Below, piece after piece: positions 34,120 to 47,213 of a stretch of 64,000 nt of DNA (positions are counted from its first letter, which is position 1; each line of letters starts with the position of its first letter). A program made the position numbers and the translations under genes. This stretch comes from Ceratothoa steindachneri (lineage: Eukaryota; Arthropoda; Malacostraca; Isopoda; Cymothoidae), in NCBI GenBank assembly GCA_963969495.1, contig OZ018331.1, forward strand, positions 152,380,684 through 152,444,683. The letters are read 5' to 3'. A model generated the notes under the pieces. It saw only the letters and a list, made by a program, of their open reading frames with translations, was not told the DNA's origin and did not search any database.

Positions 34120-36900
34120 TCAATTGTTTTGCGTCCCTAAACGGCCACTTTTCAAGACTTTGTCTAGTCTTGACTTGAACTGGTCAACAGATTCACTGTT
34201 GACAACTTCCACTGGAAGTGCGTTCCACTTACCGCAGATACTGTAGGTGAAAAAGTTTCCACACAGATTGCGGTTGTAACGCTTCAGTTCAAGTTTGAAG
34301 CCGTGATTGCGCGTTCTGTTCTCACTCAGTGTGAAAATATCCCGGTAGTCAACATTGTCGAACCCTCGAAGTATTTTGAAAACTTCGATGAGCTGACCAC
34401 GCAGTCTACGGGTTTCCAACGAGAACAGATCTAATTCCCTTAGTCTATCCTCATAACTTTTATGTCGGATAGAGGGAATCAGCTTGGTTGCCCTGGCTTG
34501 TACGCGTTCCAACCTTGCGATGTCCTTTCGAAACGAAGGACTCCAAAATTGTACGGCATACTCCAGGTGCGGCCGAACTAGGGAGTTGTACAGACAAAGT
34601 ACTATCTCCCTGTTACGGTATCCAAACTGGCGCTTTATGTAGCCTAACATCCTTTAGGCTTTCTTCTCTGCCTCAATGCACTGTTTCGAGAACTTGAGGT
34701 CGCTAGTGACAGTAACACCCAAGTCCTTCTCAGTGTCACTCGATTCGAGAGCAGTGCCCTTAAGGATATACTGAGATTGGGGATTTCTGTGGCCGATATG
34801 CATTACTTTGCACTTGTTCACGTTGAACGGCATTTGCCACGTGTCCGACCACTCCCCAATCTTCCCAAGGTCTTCCTGCAGGCGGGCAGTATTTCCATCC
34901 TTTGCAACGTTCATACCAAGCTTGGTATCGTCGGCAAATTTGGAAATCTTCGCAACCATGTCACCGTCCATGTCGTTGACGTAGATGATGAATAGTAGTG
35001 GTCCCAGAACAGAACCTTGAGGCACTCCGCTAGTAACGGGCACCCACTCAGAAGCCTGTCCATTCACCACCACCCGTTGCCGTCTGCCACTTAGCCAGTT
35101 CTCGATCCAGCCGGCTACTTTTCCGTCTATGCCCAGCGCTCGCACTTTCCGGAGAAGGCGGCGGTGTGGTACCTTATCAAAGGCTTTCTGAAAGTCTAAG
35201 TAAACCACATCCACCGCCTTGTCCCGATCGTGCTCACTGAAAACGAAGTGGAAGAAATCTACAAGGTTCGTCAGGCATGACCGTTGCCTTCGGAAGCCGT
35301 GCTGGGAACTTCTCAGTAGCAGGTTTGACTCTAAATACGACGTTATTTTCTCCACCATCATGCTTTCCATGAGTTTACCGACTATCGAAGTCAGACTGAT
35401 AGGTCGGTAGTTTGACGGATGGCTGGAGGATCCTTTCTTGAAGATCGGAGTCACCTATGCCTCACGCCAGTCTCTAGGAACGCATCCGGTCCGGATTGAC
35501 ATGTTAAAGATAGCGCACAGATGTCGTGATACTTCATCGCACACTTCCTTCAACACCTTGGGTAGAAACCCGTCCGGTCCAGGGGACTTATTCGTCTTTA
35601 GGTCAGCGATCTTTTTCTTTATTTCTCCTTCGGTGAAGTCCATTGCCTCCAGCTTTTCCCCCGAGTAGGAATCCGTGGGCTGGGGGATGGGACCACACTC
35701 TTTAGTAAACACTGAGGAGAAGTAGTCATTGAGAAGGTTAGCATTTTCTGCATCTGACTGAGTTAATGCACCCTCCTCGTCCACTAGGGGCCCAATCCTA
35801 CGATGGATTGGTTTACGGCTATTTACATAGCCGAAGAACTCCTTGGGATTCTCCTTGCAGAGTCTCGCCACTCGGAGTTCCTCAGTACGCTTAGCCGCCC
35901 TTATGCTGGACTTCACTTTCCTGGCTAGCCTCCGGTACTCGTCAAAGGCACCCGAGATCTTCGATCGCCGGTACGCATTTCTCTTCTCCCTAAGCAGTTG
36001 GCCGATTTCTCGATTAAACCACTTTGGTTGAACAGAAGACCGACGGAGGCATTTTAGAGGGATGCAACTTGATTGAAGACTCATGAATTTATTTTTGAAA
36101 TTGTTCCACGAATCCTCAACCTCTTCGCATACCGCTAGCCTTACATCAGTCAGCCCAGCACGAAGGCGTGCAAAGTCTGCTCTTCTCAAGTCAAGTTTCC
36201 TTGATTGACTGGCAACAGACCTTACCTTCGGGATCTTGACGGTAAATCTAACTAGCTGGTGATCACTGCCACCGAGCTCTTCGCCTACAGAGACATCCTC
36301 AACGATATCATCCTCAGAGGTGAAGACCAAGTCGAGGATATTGTCTCCTCTCGTCGGTTCTCTGACCCATTGAGTGAGGAACTCGTTGTTGGCGAACTCC
36401 AGGAGTAGCGCGCTATCGCCACAGGCTGCTCTGGTTTCCCAGTCAACTTGTCTGTTGAAGTCGCCCATAACGATGCACACTCTGCCTTGAACAAGCTCAC
36501 CCAGCAGCTGGTACAGTTCCCTGTCCTTCTCAACGGGTTGGGAAGGGGGTCTGTAAAGCACCAGGGTCCTGTATCTGACAGGACCTATCTCTAGGTCAAC
36601 GCCTAGGAGCTCGTGATCGGATATAATGTTGGAGTTCGTAGATTTGATTGTATCCTTGACATACAACATTACACCGCCACCCTCTCTGTCTGGCCTATCT
36701 TTGTGGAAGAGTTGGTAGCCAGGAACCGTGAATTCGCCTTCAAAGTCTCGGTTTGAGGTTTTTATCCACGATTCTGTTATGGCTACCATTTCGGGTTCTT
36801 CCGTCGCTACGAGGCCACGGAGCTCAGGAAACTTGTTCCTGATTGACCTCGCATTGAACAGAAGAACTTTCAGGGAGTCCCCGACTGTAGGACTCCCTAT
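34120..36900 (-). pseudogene. CR1 copy B ORF2 (EN-RT), two in-frame stops
   Basis: A single frame from the ORF1/ORF2 overlap to the stop at 34120, interrupted only by TAG at 35455-35457 (GAG Glu in copy C) and TAA at 34651-34653 (CAA Gln in copy C). Endonuclease motifs LLFNARSIRNK (36830-36865), ITESWIKT, GDFN and SDHQL; RT motifs YRPISLTSIVGK, YLDFQKAFD, SGVPQGS and FADDTK are all kept. The first ATG of the frame (36789) lies downstream of the first endonuclease motif. Truncated by nonsense, so presumably inactive. Confidence 0.9.
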
Positions 36901-38345
36901 GCTCTTCCGTTTCCCGGCTTCTTTGTTGGCGAGGCACCCCTTTTTGCGACCTCTGAGAAGGTCGTTCCTGGAGTGACACGGGCGTACTGGCGTACGTCCG
37001 CCCTCACTCTGGGCCGGATACTCCTTTCGGTCCTCTCTACGACATTCTGGATCATGTTCGACAGAAAGGCCTTTCCTTTAAAGGAAAGATGTACCCCATC
37101 CCTTTGGTAGAGATCATTTCTACCATAAAAGGTGCGGTACGGGTCCACAAAAAAGACCCCTTCTGCCGTACACAAATCTGCCAGGCGCCGGTTTAAAGAC
37201 ACATTCATCGAGTGAGCGGTCCGTGTTGGACCTCTCCTCGGGAGCATCCCGACTACCACACGCTTGCGGGTTTTCAGCCCACAGTCGTCCACGGCACCCA
37301 TGACCGTGTGGAGGATTTTATCTGTAGGGCCTACCCTACCTCCTCTCAGGTAGAGGTCGTTTCCACTGACCATCAGAGCAACGACTGAGCTCTCAGAAAT
37401 CTGTGATTTCTCAGCCTCTAATCTGATGTGGTGGTTACCACATCCTGGCAGGCAGCTTACCTTCACACTAGTGCGAAGGCGGGCCGCTAGCAGGGACTGC
37501 AAGCCCCGTGCTTGAGAATCACCAATAAGGGTGACTCTTGCACATTTGTCAGCAGGCGACTTATTCTTTCCTCTCGGAAGCGACTTGCCGCTTTCCTCTT
37601 GTATCTCTGCATTTTTCTTTTTTTTCTTCCTCATCTTATTTTTCTTCTCTTCATTTGTTTTCTCTTCTTCCGTTTCTCTTTTCTCTTCTTCTCTTTCCAC
37701 TTTCCCATGCGCACCAGTAGCGCTCGAATCCTCTACACTGGGGTGAGCTGCATTATGGTCCTTTTTCTTATTTTTCTTTTTCTTCTTCTCATTGGCTCCG
37801 CATGGCAGAAGTGGGACTGCCAATGCAGTTTCACCTCCTTGGGCTGGAGTCACATCGGCGGAACCACCCAAGTCAGTGGGACTTTCGTCTCGAGCTTGAG
37901 CCGACTGGGCCTCTAGTTTAGAGGCTAGCTCTAGGATCTTTTCCTCGAGACGCCGAATCTGAAGCGCGTGCTGCGTTTCTAGGGTCTGCAGTTTATTTTC
38001 CAGCGCCCTAGATTTTTCTTCAGAGGCTGTGAAGAGATCCTTGAGTTCATTGCAGCATGCCACTGCCTCTCGGATCTCTCCTTTAAGGATGCAATCGGTG
38101 CATATACTTCCCGGGTGGCATTTCGAAAAACATCCTTCCGGGAAGTCCACGCACCACTTATCCTTCTGGCATATCGCACATGTATATTTAAGTGCAGCTG
38201 GACCTTTTTTCCCTGTCATTTTAAACACTTTCTCTCTTTCAAAACTTTGTGACCAATCAATAGAAAAAAGGGGGTTGGTGAGTTCTCCCCGCGTGAGTCG
38301 CTCCCGCCTATCGATCGGAGACGTTTCGGATCTTTCAGAAGGCAC
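36897..38345 (-). CDS. CR1 copy B ORF1: Cys-rich domain, coiled coil, SGNH esterase (482 aa)
   Basis: Open frame of 482 codons. Residues 56-87 hold a PHD-like Cys cluster (CAICQKDKWC…C…C…CTDC). Residues ~100-150 are heptad-like. Residues ~190-260 are a Lys/Glu low-complexity linker. The SGNH hydrolase follows: GDSQ (275-278), PGCGNH, GND (328-330), DGVHLS (416-421) with catalytic Asp and His. Met43 (start of MTGKKGPAA) is an alternative start closer to the Cys domain. Known CR1 ORF1 proteins bind element RNA; the esterase role is unclear. The TAG stop at 36897-36899 overlaps the ORF2 frame, which lies one base back. Confidence 0.85.
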   Translation of the reverse strand: MPSERSETSPIDRRERLTRGELTNPLFSIDWSQSFEREKVFKMTGKKGPAALKYTCAICQKDKWCVDFPEGCFSKCHPGSICTDCILKGEIREAVACCNELKDLFTASEEKSRALENKLQTLETQHALQIRRLEEKILELASKLEAQSAQARDESPTDLGGSADVTPAQGGETALAVPLLPCGANEKKKKKNKKKDHNAAHPSVEDSSATGAHGKVEREEEKRETEEEKTNEEKKNKMRKKKKKNAEIQEESGKSLPRGKNKSPADKCARVTLIGDSQARGLQSLLAARLRTSVKVSCLPGCGNHHIRLEAEKSQISESSVVALMVSGNDLYLRGGRVGPTDKILHTVMGAVDDCGLKTRKRVVVGMLPRRGPTRTAHSMNVSLNRRLADLCTAEGVFFVDPYRTFYGRNDLYQRDGVHLSFKGKAFLSNMIQNVVERTERSIRPRVRADVRQYARVTPGTTFSEVAKRGASPTKKPGNGRA

Positions 38346-38540
38346 GCTCCATGTGCTGCTGTTCGTCCGACCGAGTCGTCAAGCCTCGGCGTGCCGTGGC
38401 TCCCAACCAAGCAGCACAGACGGTCCCCGAAGGGGCCATCGATTTGTCACCAGGTGAACAACAACGAAGCACGCCCCTTACTAAACTCCTACTAGTTCCC
38501 TTCACAACGGTTTAGGATCTCGGAGCAGCGTTCAATGGAT

Positions 38541-39147
38541 ATCCCGCCCCACCAAGAGACTCGACCCAAGGCTTTTTATTGGCCTGGCAACCAACCTGGG
38601 AACAAAGGGCCGTCACCTTGGACCGATGCTACCAGAGGCACCCGTCAACGGGCACTGGGAACGGTCAATAATTACGCGCCAGGGAAGGGGTTAACGGGGC
38701 ACTACCCTCATCCCATTTATCGTGCCCCAACGCCTAGGACACCTCTAGTCCTAGTCTCTCGCAACCAGTGAGCGTCGATTGGCGTTGTTTATAGAGGTTC
38801 CAAAGCCTCTCTTCTGACGCATGAGGTAGCTGCCAGGTCCTTATATGTAGATAGAGGAAGAAAAGAGAAACAGGGACATGATAGGAGTAGGCTTTTTTTT
38901 GTTTTTTTTTCTTTTTGTATAAGTGGGAGAGATAGAATAAAAGTAAAAAAAGAGAAGGATAGAGTAAAAAAAAAAGGAAGGAATGACGCACTTAGTCTGG
39001 AATCTAGTTTTCAACCAAATCGACAAGGGAAGCCCTACCAGGGGTACCCAGAAGAGGTACCCCCGCCGACATAGCTCGAAAAGTCAAAGGTACACACAAG
39101 CTCTCTTCCCGCGACAAGGGGGCGTCACCTCTCCCTCTACATTCTTT

Positions 39148-39150
<3 letters not shown>
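38541..39150. other. Leader or flank between CR1 copies B and D
   Basis: No ORF with a domain. Near 38571 the minus strand reads AATAAAAAGCC, a TATA-like stretch, followed by GC-rich sequence leading to ORF1 of copy B, so part of this may be the promoter and 5' UTR of that element. A poly-A/T-rich strip lies at 38890-38975. The (TC)n tail of copy D begins at 39209. Confidence 0.4.

Positions 39151-39209
<59 letters not shown>
39151..39209. repeat. (GA)n tract, 3' tail of CR1 copy D
   Basis: 59 bp of GA; in the CR1 sense (TC)n following the repeated CTTGTTACTC-type decamers of copy D. Confidence 0.95.
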
Positions 39210-39211
<2 letters not shown>

Positions 39212-40568
39212 ACAAGTAACAAGGAGTAACAAGGAAAGTAAGTACCCTAGGAGACCTTACGGTCCATTCAAAGAGGGTACCTTTAGGCTAGCAATCGAGC
39301 GGGCACATGGCTGCTCAATTGTTTTGCGTCCCTAAACGGCCACTTTTCAAGACTTTGTCTAGTCTTGACTTGAACTGGTCAACAGATTCCCTGTTGACAA
39401 CTTCCACTGGAAGTGCGTTCCACATACCGCAGATACTGTAAGTGAAAAAATTTCCACACAGATTGCGGTTGTAACGCTTCAGTTCAAGTTTGAAGCCGTG
39501 ATTGCGCGTTCTGTTCTCACTCAGTGTGAAAATAGCCCGGTAGTCAACATTGTCGAACCCTCGAATTATTTTGAAAACTTCGATGAGCTGACCACGCTGT
39601 CTACGGGTTTCCAGCGAGAACAGATCTAATTCCCTTAGTCTATCCTCATAACTTTTATGTCGGATAGAGGGAATCAGCTTGGTTGCCCTGGCTTGTACGC
39701 GTTCCAATCTCGCGATGTCCTTTCGCAATGAAGGACTCCAAAATTGTACGGCATACTCCAGGTGCGGTCGGACAAGTGAGTTGTACAGGCACAGTACAAT
39801 CTCCTGGTTCCGATAAACAAACTGGCGCTTAATATAGCCTAGCATCCTTTGGGCCTTTTTCTCCGCCTCAATGCACTGTTTCGAGAACTTGAGGTCACTA
39901 GTGATTGTTACACCCAAGTCCTTCTCAGTGTCGGTGGATTCCATAGCAGTGCCCTTAAGGATATACTGAGATTGGGGGTTTCTGTGGCCGATATGCATCA
40001 CTTTGCATTTGCCCACGTTAAAAGGCATTTGCCACGTGTCCGACCACTCCCCAATCTTCCCAAGATCTTCCTGCAGGCGGGCAGTATTTCCATCCTTTGC
40101 AACGTTCATACCAAGCTTGGTATCGTCGGCAAATTTGGAAATCTTCGCAACCATGTCACCGTCCATGTCGTTGACGTAGATGATGAATAGTAGTGGTCCC
40201 AGGACAGAACCTTGACGCACCCCGCTAGTAACGGGCACCCACTCAGAAGACTGTCCATTTACCACCACCCGTTGCCGTCTGCCACTTAGCCAGTTCTCGA
40301 TCCAGCCGGCTACCTTTCCGTCTATGCCAAGCGCTCGCACTTTCCGGAGAAGGCGGCGGTGTGGTACCTTATCAAAGGCTTTCTGAAAGTCTAGGTAGAC
40401 CACATCCACCGCCTTGTCCCGATCGTGCTCACTGAAAACGAAGTGGAAGAATTCTACAAGGTTCGTCAGGCATGACCGTTGCCTTCGGAAGCCGTGCTGG
40501 GAACTCCTCAGTAGCAGGTTTGACTCTAAATACGACGTCACTTTGTCCACCATGATGCTTTCCATGAG

Positions 40569-40569
<1 letters not shown>
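39210..40569 (-). mobile_element. CR1-like copy D, 5'-truncated
   Basis: The 3' half of ORF2 (stop at 39315) is open from the truncation point to the end: MESIMVDKVTSYLESNLLL…FADDTK…RPHLEYAVQFWSPS. It is nearly identical to copy C, sharing the rare AMESTDTEK and RQFVYRNQE variants. It differs at single residues, including GVRQGS in place of GVPQGS in the RT. The 3' hairpin is at 39241-39281 (outer pair with one G-U). The 5' end lies at the (TC)n tract 40572-40630, reading ATGGAAAGC… directly after …TCTCATACT. Confidence 0.9.

Positions 40570-40571
<2 letters not shown>

Positions 40572-40630
<59 letters not shown>
40572..40630. repeat. (GA)n tract between CR1 copies E and D
   Basis: 59 bp. 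In the CR1 sense it is the tail of copy E and the point where copy D starts. Confidence 0.95.
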
Positions 40631-40632
<2 letters not shown>

Positions 40633-41893
40633 ACATAGAGTTACATAGAGTTACACAGATCACACGGGCCTTACGGCCCAGACTAAGGTGATCTGGCCTT
40701 AAATCTACTGCCACTTACACATAGAATAGTAGAAGTAAAGGATAGAAAAGTTTTAGGCTCTCCCCACCCTCCACTCCCTCCGGCAAAAGCCGTACATGAA
40801 ATAATTTGGCAAAAGTACCTTGCAGGTGTAAGAAGACAGTACCTGAAGGAAATTTGCATTGAATAGTAATTAAATGAAATGAATATGAAAACCACTTACA
40901 TAAACCTGAAAGAGTTATATTTTTGTAATATTATTTTATTTTGTAGCTTATGCTAAACAATTCCAATATTTGTTAAGTGTTTGTCTAATCTCATTTTAAA
41001 TGAATCTATAGTTCTGCTGTCCACTACTGCGTTTGGCAAATTATTCCAATCATTAATAATCGAGTAAGTGAAGAAGTTTTTTATTACATCCATAGTGGCT
41101 CTTTTACCCTGAAGTTTTGAATCATGTCCACGGGTGGGACACTCCCCTGTCAGTGTGAACAAGTTATTGGCATTAACGTTGTTAAATCCTTTAAGTATTT
41201 TGAAGCACTCTATAAGCTGCCCCCTTAGTCTTCGTTTTCTGACGGAAAATAGATTGAGTTTTTTTAGCCTCTCGTGGTAAGGTTTGTTACGTACTGACGG
41301 GATAAGTTTTGTCGCTCTGTGTTGTACAGCTTCTAATTTATCTATGTCTTTTATTAAGTAAGGGGCCCAGAACTGTACAGCGTATTTGAGATGGGGCCTG
41401 ACAATACTTTTATATAGTGGCATAATTATCTCCTCGCTTTTATAAGTAAAGTTTCTTTTTATAAATCCTAGTGCTGTGTTAGCTTTGTTTGCAGCAGCTG
41501 CGCATTGGTTTGATGTTTTTAAGTTTTCTGTAATTATTACTCCTAAATCTTTAACCTGCGGGGTTGTGTTTATTAAGCCGCCTTGCATTGTATAGGTGTA
41601 TTTTTTGTTTTTTGTTCCGCACTGAAGGATTTGGCATTTGTCGATATTAAATGGCATTTGCCATTTCTCAGACCATTCGGTAATTTTATTTATATCAGCC
41701 TGCAGGCTAGCCCTGTCATCTTCGCATAGTACTGAGTTACCTATTTTCGTGTCATCTGCAAATTTAGATATGATATTATTTATTCCAACGTCTATGTCAT
41801 TGATGTATATAGTAAATAAAATAGGCCCCAGGACTGATCCCTGGGGAACACCGCTGGTAACAGATACCCAGTCCGAAAACAGATACCCAGTCC

Positions 41894-41897
<4 letters not shown>
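40631..41897 (-). mobile_element. CR1-like copy E (second family), 5'-truncated
   Basis: The ORF2 3' part is open from the truncation to the stop at 40953: VSVTSGVPQGSVLGPILF, FADDTKIG, RPHLKYAVQFWAPY and a CR1-type ending. The protein is well diverged from copies B-D. The 3' UTR ends in a hairpin (40656-40695) whose stems differ in sequence from those of B-D but keep the architecture: CAGATCAC/GTGATCTG outside, GGGCC-GTAA-GGCCC inside. GTTACATAGA-type repeats follow. The 5' end carries an 18-bp tandem duplication (41861-41879 and 41880-41897) and abuts (TC)n. Confidence 0.88.
40656..40695 (-). other. CR1 copy E 3' hairpin (different stems, same fold)
   Basis: Outer 8-bp stem CAGATCAC/GTGATCTG and inner 5-bp stem GGGCC/GGCCC closing a GTAA loop in the CR1 sense. 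Compared with copies B, C, D and F, nearly all stem bases have changed in pairs. Confidence 0.75.

Positions 41898-41948
<51 letters not shown>
41897..41948. repeat. (GA)n tract between CR1 copies C and E
   Basis: 52 bp. The tail of copy C, and the exact start of 5'-truncated copy E. Confidence 0.95.
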
Positions 41949-41950
<2 letters not shown>

Positions 41951-42046
41951 ACAAGGAGTAACAAGGAAAGTAAGTACCCTAGGAGACCTTACGGTCCATT
42001 CAAAGAGGGTACCTTTGGACTAGCAATTGAGCGGGCACATGGCTGC

Positions 42047-44716
42047 TCAATTGTTTTGCGTCCATAAACGGCCACTTTTCAAGACTTTGTCTAGTCTTGA
42101 CTTGAACTGGTCAACAGATTCCCTGTTGACAACTTCCACTGGAAGTGCGTTCCACTTACCGCAGATACTGTAGGTGAAAAAGTTTCCACACAGATTGCGG
42201 TTGTAACGCTTCAGTTCAAGTTTGAAGCCGTGATTGCGCGTTCTGTTCTCACTCAGTGTGAAAATATCCCGGTAGTCAACATTGTCGAACCCTCGAAGTA
42301 TTTTGAAGACTTCGATGAGCTGACCACGCAGTCTACGGGTTTCCAGCGAGAACATATCTAACTCCCTTAGTCTATCCTCATAACTTTTATGTCGGATAGA
42401 GGGAATCAGCTTGGTTGCCCTGGCTTGTACGCGTTCCAATCTCGCGATGTCCTTTCGCAATGAAGGACTCCAAAATTGTACGGCATACTCCAGGTGCGGT
42501 CGGACAAGTGAGTTGTACAGGCACAGTACAATCTCCTGGTTCCGATAAACAAACTGGCGCTTAATATAGCCTAGCATCCTTTGGGCCTTTTTCTCCGCCT
42601 CAATGCACTGTTTCGAGAACTTGAGGTCACTAGTGATTGTTACACCCAAGTCCTTCTCAGTGTCGGTGGATTCCATAGCAGTGCCCTTAAGGATATACTG
42701 AGATTGGGGGTTTCTGTGGCCGATATGCATCACTTTGCATTTGCCCACGTTAAAAGGCATTTGCCACGTGTCCGACCACTCCCCAATCTTCCCAAGATCT
42801 TCCTGCAGGCGGGCAGTATTTCCATCCTTTGCAACGTTCATACCAAGCTTGGTATCGTCGGCAAATTTGGAAATCTTCGCAACCATGTCACCGTCCATGT
42901 CGTTGACGTAGATGATGAATAGTAGTGGTCCCAGGACAGAACCTTGAGGCACCCCGCTAGTAACGGGCACCCACTCAGAAGACTGTCCATTCACCACCAC
43001 CCGTTGCCGTCTGCCACTTAGCCAGTTCTCGATCCAGCCGGCTACCTTTCCGTCTATGCCAAGCGCTCGCACTTTCCGGAGAAGGCGGCGGTGTGGTACC
43101 TTATCAAAGGCTTTCTGAAAGTCTAGGTAGACCACATCCACCGCCTTGTCCCGATCGTGCTCGCTGAAAACGAAGTGGAAGAATTCTACAAGGTTCGTCA
43201 GGCATGACCGTTGCCTTCGGAAGCCGTGCTGGGAACTCCTCAGTAGCAGGTTTGACTCTAAATACGACGTCACTTTGTCCACCATGATGCTTTCCATGAG
43301 TTTACCGACTATCGAAGTCAGACTGATAGGTCGGTAGTTCGACGGTTGGTTACGGTCTCCTTTCTTGAAGATCGGAGTCACCTCCGCCTCACGCCAGTCT
43401 CTAGGAACGCATCCGGTCCGGATTGACATGTTAAAGATAGCGCACAGATGTCGTGATACTTCATCGCACACTTCCTTCAACACCTTGGGTAGAAACCCGT
43501 CCTGTCCAGGGGACTTATTCGTCTTTAGGTCAGCGATCCTTTTCTTTATTTCTCCTTCAGTGAAGTCCATTGCCTCCAGCTTTTCCCCCGAGTAGGAATC
43601 CGTCGGCTGGGGAATGGGACCACACTCTTCAGTAAACACCGAAGAGAAGTAGTCGTTGAGGAGGTTAGCATTTTCTGCATCTGAATGCTTTAATGTCCCC
43701 TCCTCATTCCTCAAAGGGCCAATCGTTCGACGGATTGGTTTACGGCTGTTCACATATCTAAAAAACTCCTTGTGATTCTCTTTACAGAGTCTCGCCACTC
43801 GGAGTTCCTCAGACCGCTTAGCCGCCCTTATGCTGGACTTCACTCTCCTGGCTAGCCTCCGGTATTCGTCAAAGTCACCCGAGATCTTCGATTGCCGGTA
43901 CACATTTCTCTTCTCCCTAAGCAGTTGCCCGATTTCTCGATTAAACCACTTTGGTTGAACAGAAGACCGACGGGGGCATTTCAGAGGGATAAAACGCGAT
44001 TGAAGACTCATGAATGTGGTTTTGAAACTGTTCCAAGAGTCTTCAACAGCATCGCACTCCTCTAGCCTCGCGTCAGTCAGTCCCGCGCGTAGACCTGCAA
44101 AGTCTGCTCTTCTTAAATCCAGTTTCCTTGATTTACTAGTTGCAGGCTCTGCCTTGGGGACTTTGACTACAAATCTAATTAGTCGGTGGTCACTGCCACC
44201 GAGCTCTTCGCCAACAGAGAGGTCCTCAACGATGTCATCCTCAGAGGTGAAAACCAAGTCGAGGATATTGTCTCCTCTCGTTGGCTCTCTCACCCATTGA
44301 GTGAGGAACTCGTTGTTCGTGAACTCCAGGAGTAGTGCGTTCTCGCCACAGGGTTCTCTGGTTTCCCAGTCAACTTGTGTGTTGAAATCACCCATGACGA
44401 TACACACTCTGTCTTCGACAAGTTCTCCTAGTAGCTGGTACAGATCTCTGTCCTTTTCAACGAGTTGGGCAGGAGGTCTATAAAGCACCAGGGTCCTGTA
44501 TTTGGCAGGACCTATCTCTAGGTCAACACCTAGTAGTTCATGGTCGGATACGATGTTGCAATCCGTCGAGTTGAGAGTATCCTTGACATACAACATCACA
44601 CCGCCACCTTCTCTGTCTGGCCTATCTTTCAAGAAGAGCTGGTAACCGGGAATCGTGAATTCGCCTTCAAAGTCTCGGTTTAAGGTTTTTATCCACGATT
44701 CTGTTATGGCTACCAT
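42047..44716 (-). CDS. CR1 copy C ORF2 (EN-RT), intact
   Basis: 889 codons from the first ATG (44716), with no stop. Endonuclease: ITESWIKT (4-11), GDFN (109-112), SDH (175-177); the first endonuclease motif LLFNARSIRNK lies upstream of this ATG in the same open frame (about 44757-44790), which continues into ORF1. RT: YRPISLTSIVGK, catalytic Asp532 in YLDFQKAFD, SGVPQGSVLGPLLF, FADD (618-621). C-terminal CR1 thumb with RPHLEYAVQFWSPS. All catalytic residues I can identify are present, so a trans-active enzyme is possible, although copy C lacks its own 5' end. How the upstream part is translated (frameshift, reinitiation) is not shown by the sequence. Confidence 0.92.
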   Translation of the reverse strand: MVAITESWIKTLNRDFEGEFTIPGYQLFLKDRPDREGGGVMLYVKDTLNSTDCNIVSDHELLGVDLEIGPAKYRTLVLYRPPAQLVEKDRDLYQLLGELVEDRVCIVMGDFNTQVDWETREPCGENALLLEFTNNEFLTQWVREPTRGDNILDLVFTSEDDIVEDLSVGEELGGSDHRLIRFVVKVPKAEPATSKSRKLDLRRADFAGLRAGLTDARLEECDAVEDSWNSFKTTFMSLQSRFIPLKCPRRSSVQPKWFNREIGQLLREKRNVYRQSKISGDFDEYRRLARRVKSSIRAAKRSEELRVARLCKENHKEFFRYVNSRKPIRRTIGPLRNEEGTLKHSDAENANLLNDYFSSVFTEECGPIPQPTDSYSGEKLEAMDFTEGEIKKRIADLKTNKSPGQDGFLPKVLKEVCDEVSRHLCAIFNMSIRTGCVPRDWREAEVTPIFKKGDRNQPSNYRPISLTSIVGKLMESIMVDKVTSYLESNLLLRSSQHGFRRQRSCLTNLVEFFHFVFSEHDRDKAVDVVYLDFQKAFDKVPHRRLLRKVRALGIDGKVAGWIENWLSGRRQRVVVNGQSSEWVPVTSGVPQGSVLGPLLFIIYVNDMDGDMVAKISKFADDTKLGMNVAKDGNTARLQEDLGKIGEWSDTWQMPFNVGKCKVMHIGHRNPQSQYILKGTAMESTDTEKDLGVTITSDLKFSKQCIEAEKKAQRMLGYIKRQFVYRNQEIVLCLYNSLVRPHLEYAVQFWSPSLRKDIARLERVQARATKLIPSIRHKSYEDRLRELDMFSLETRRLRGQLIEVFKILRGFDNVDYRDIFTLSENRTRNHGFKLELKRYNRNLCGNFFTYSICGKWNALPVEVVNRESVDQFKSRLDKVLKSGRLWTQNN

Positions 44717-44823
44717 TTCGGGTTCTTCCGTCGCTACGAGGCCACGGAGCTCAGGAAACTTGTTCCTGATTGACCTCGCATTGAACAGAAGAACTTTCAG
44801 GGAGTCCCCGACTGTAGGACTCC

Positions 44824-47126
<2,303 letters not shown>

Positions 47127-47210
<84 letters not shown>
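47127..47210. repeat. (GA)n tract at the 5' end of CR1 copy F
   Basis: 84 bp. The sequence on the other side (…TTTTTTCTGTATA in the CR1 sense) is not a recognised CR1 3' end, so this tract may have been a pre-existing microsatellite. Confidence 0.95.

Positions 47211-47213
<3 letters not shown>

Noticed and set aside
42581..44483. Plus-strand open frames of 60-113 codons across the CR1 copies (also at 34.8, 39.8 and 46.5 kb)
   Set aside because: They are antisense shadows of ORF2 and recur wherever ORF2 does.
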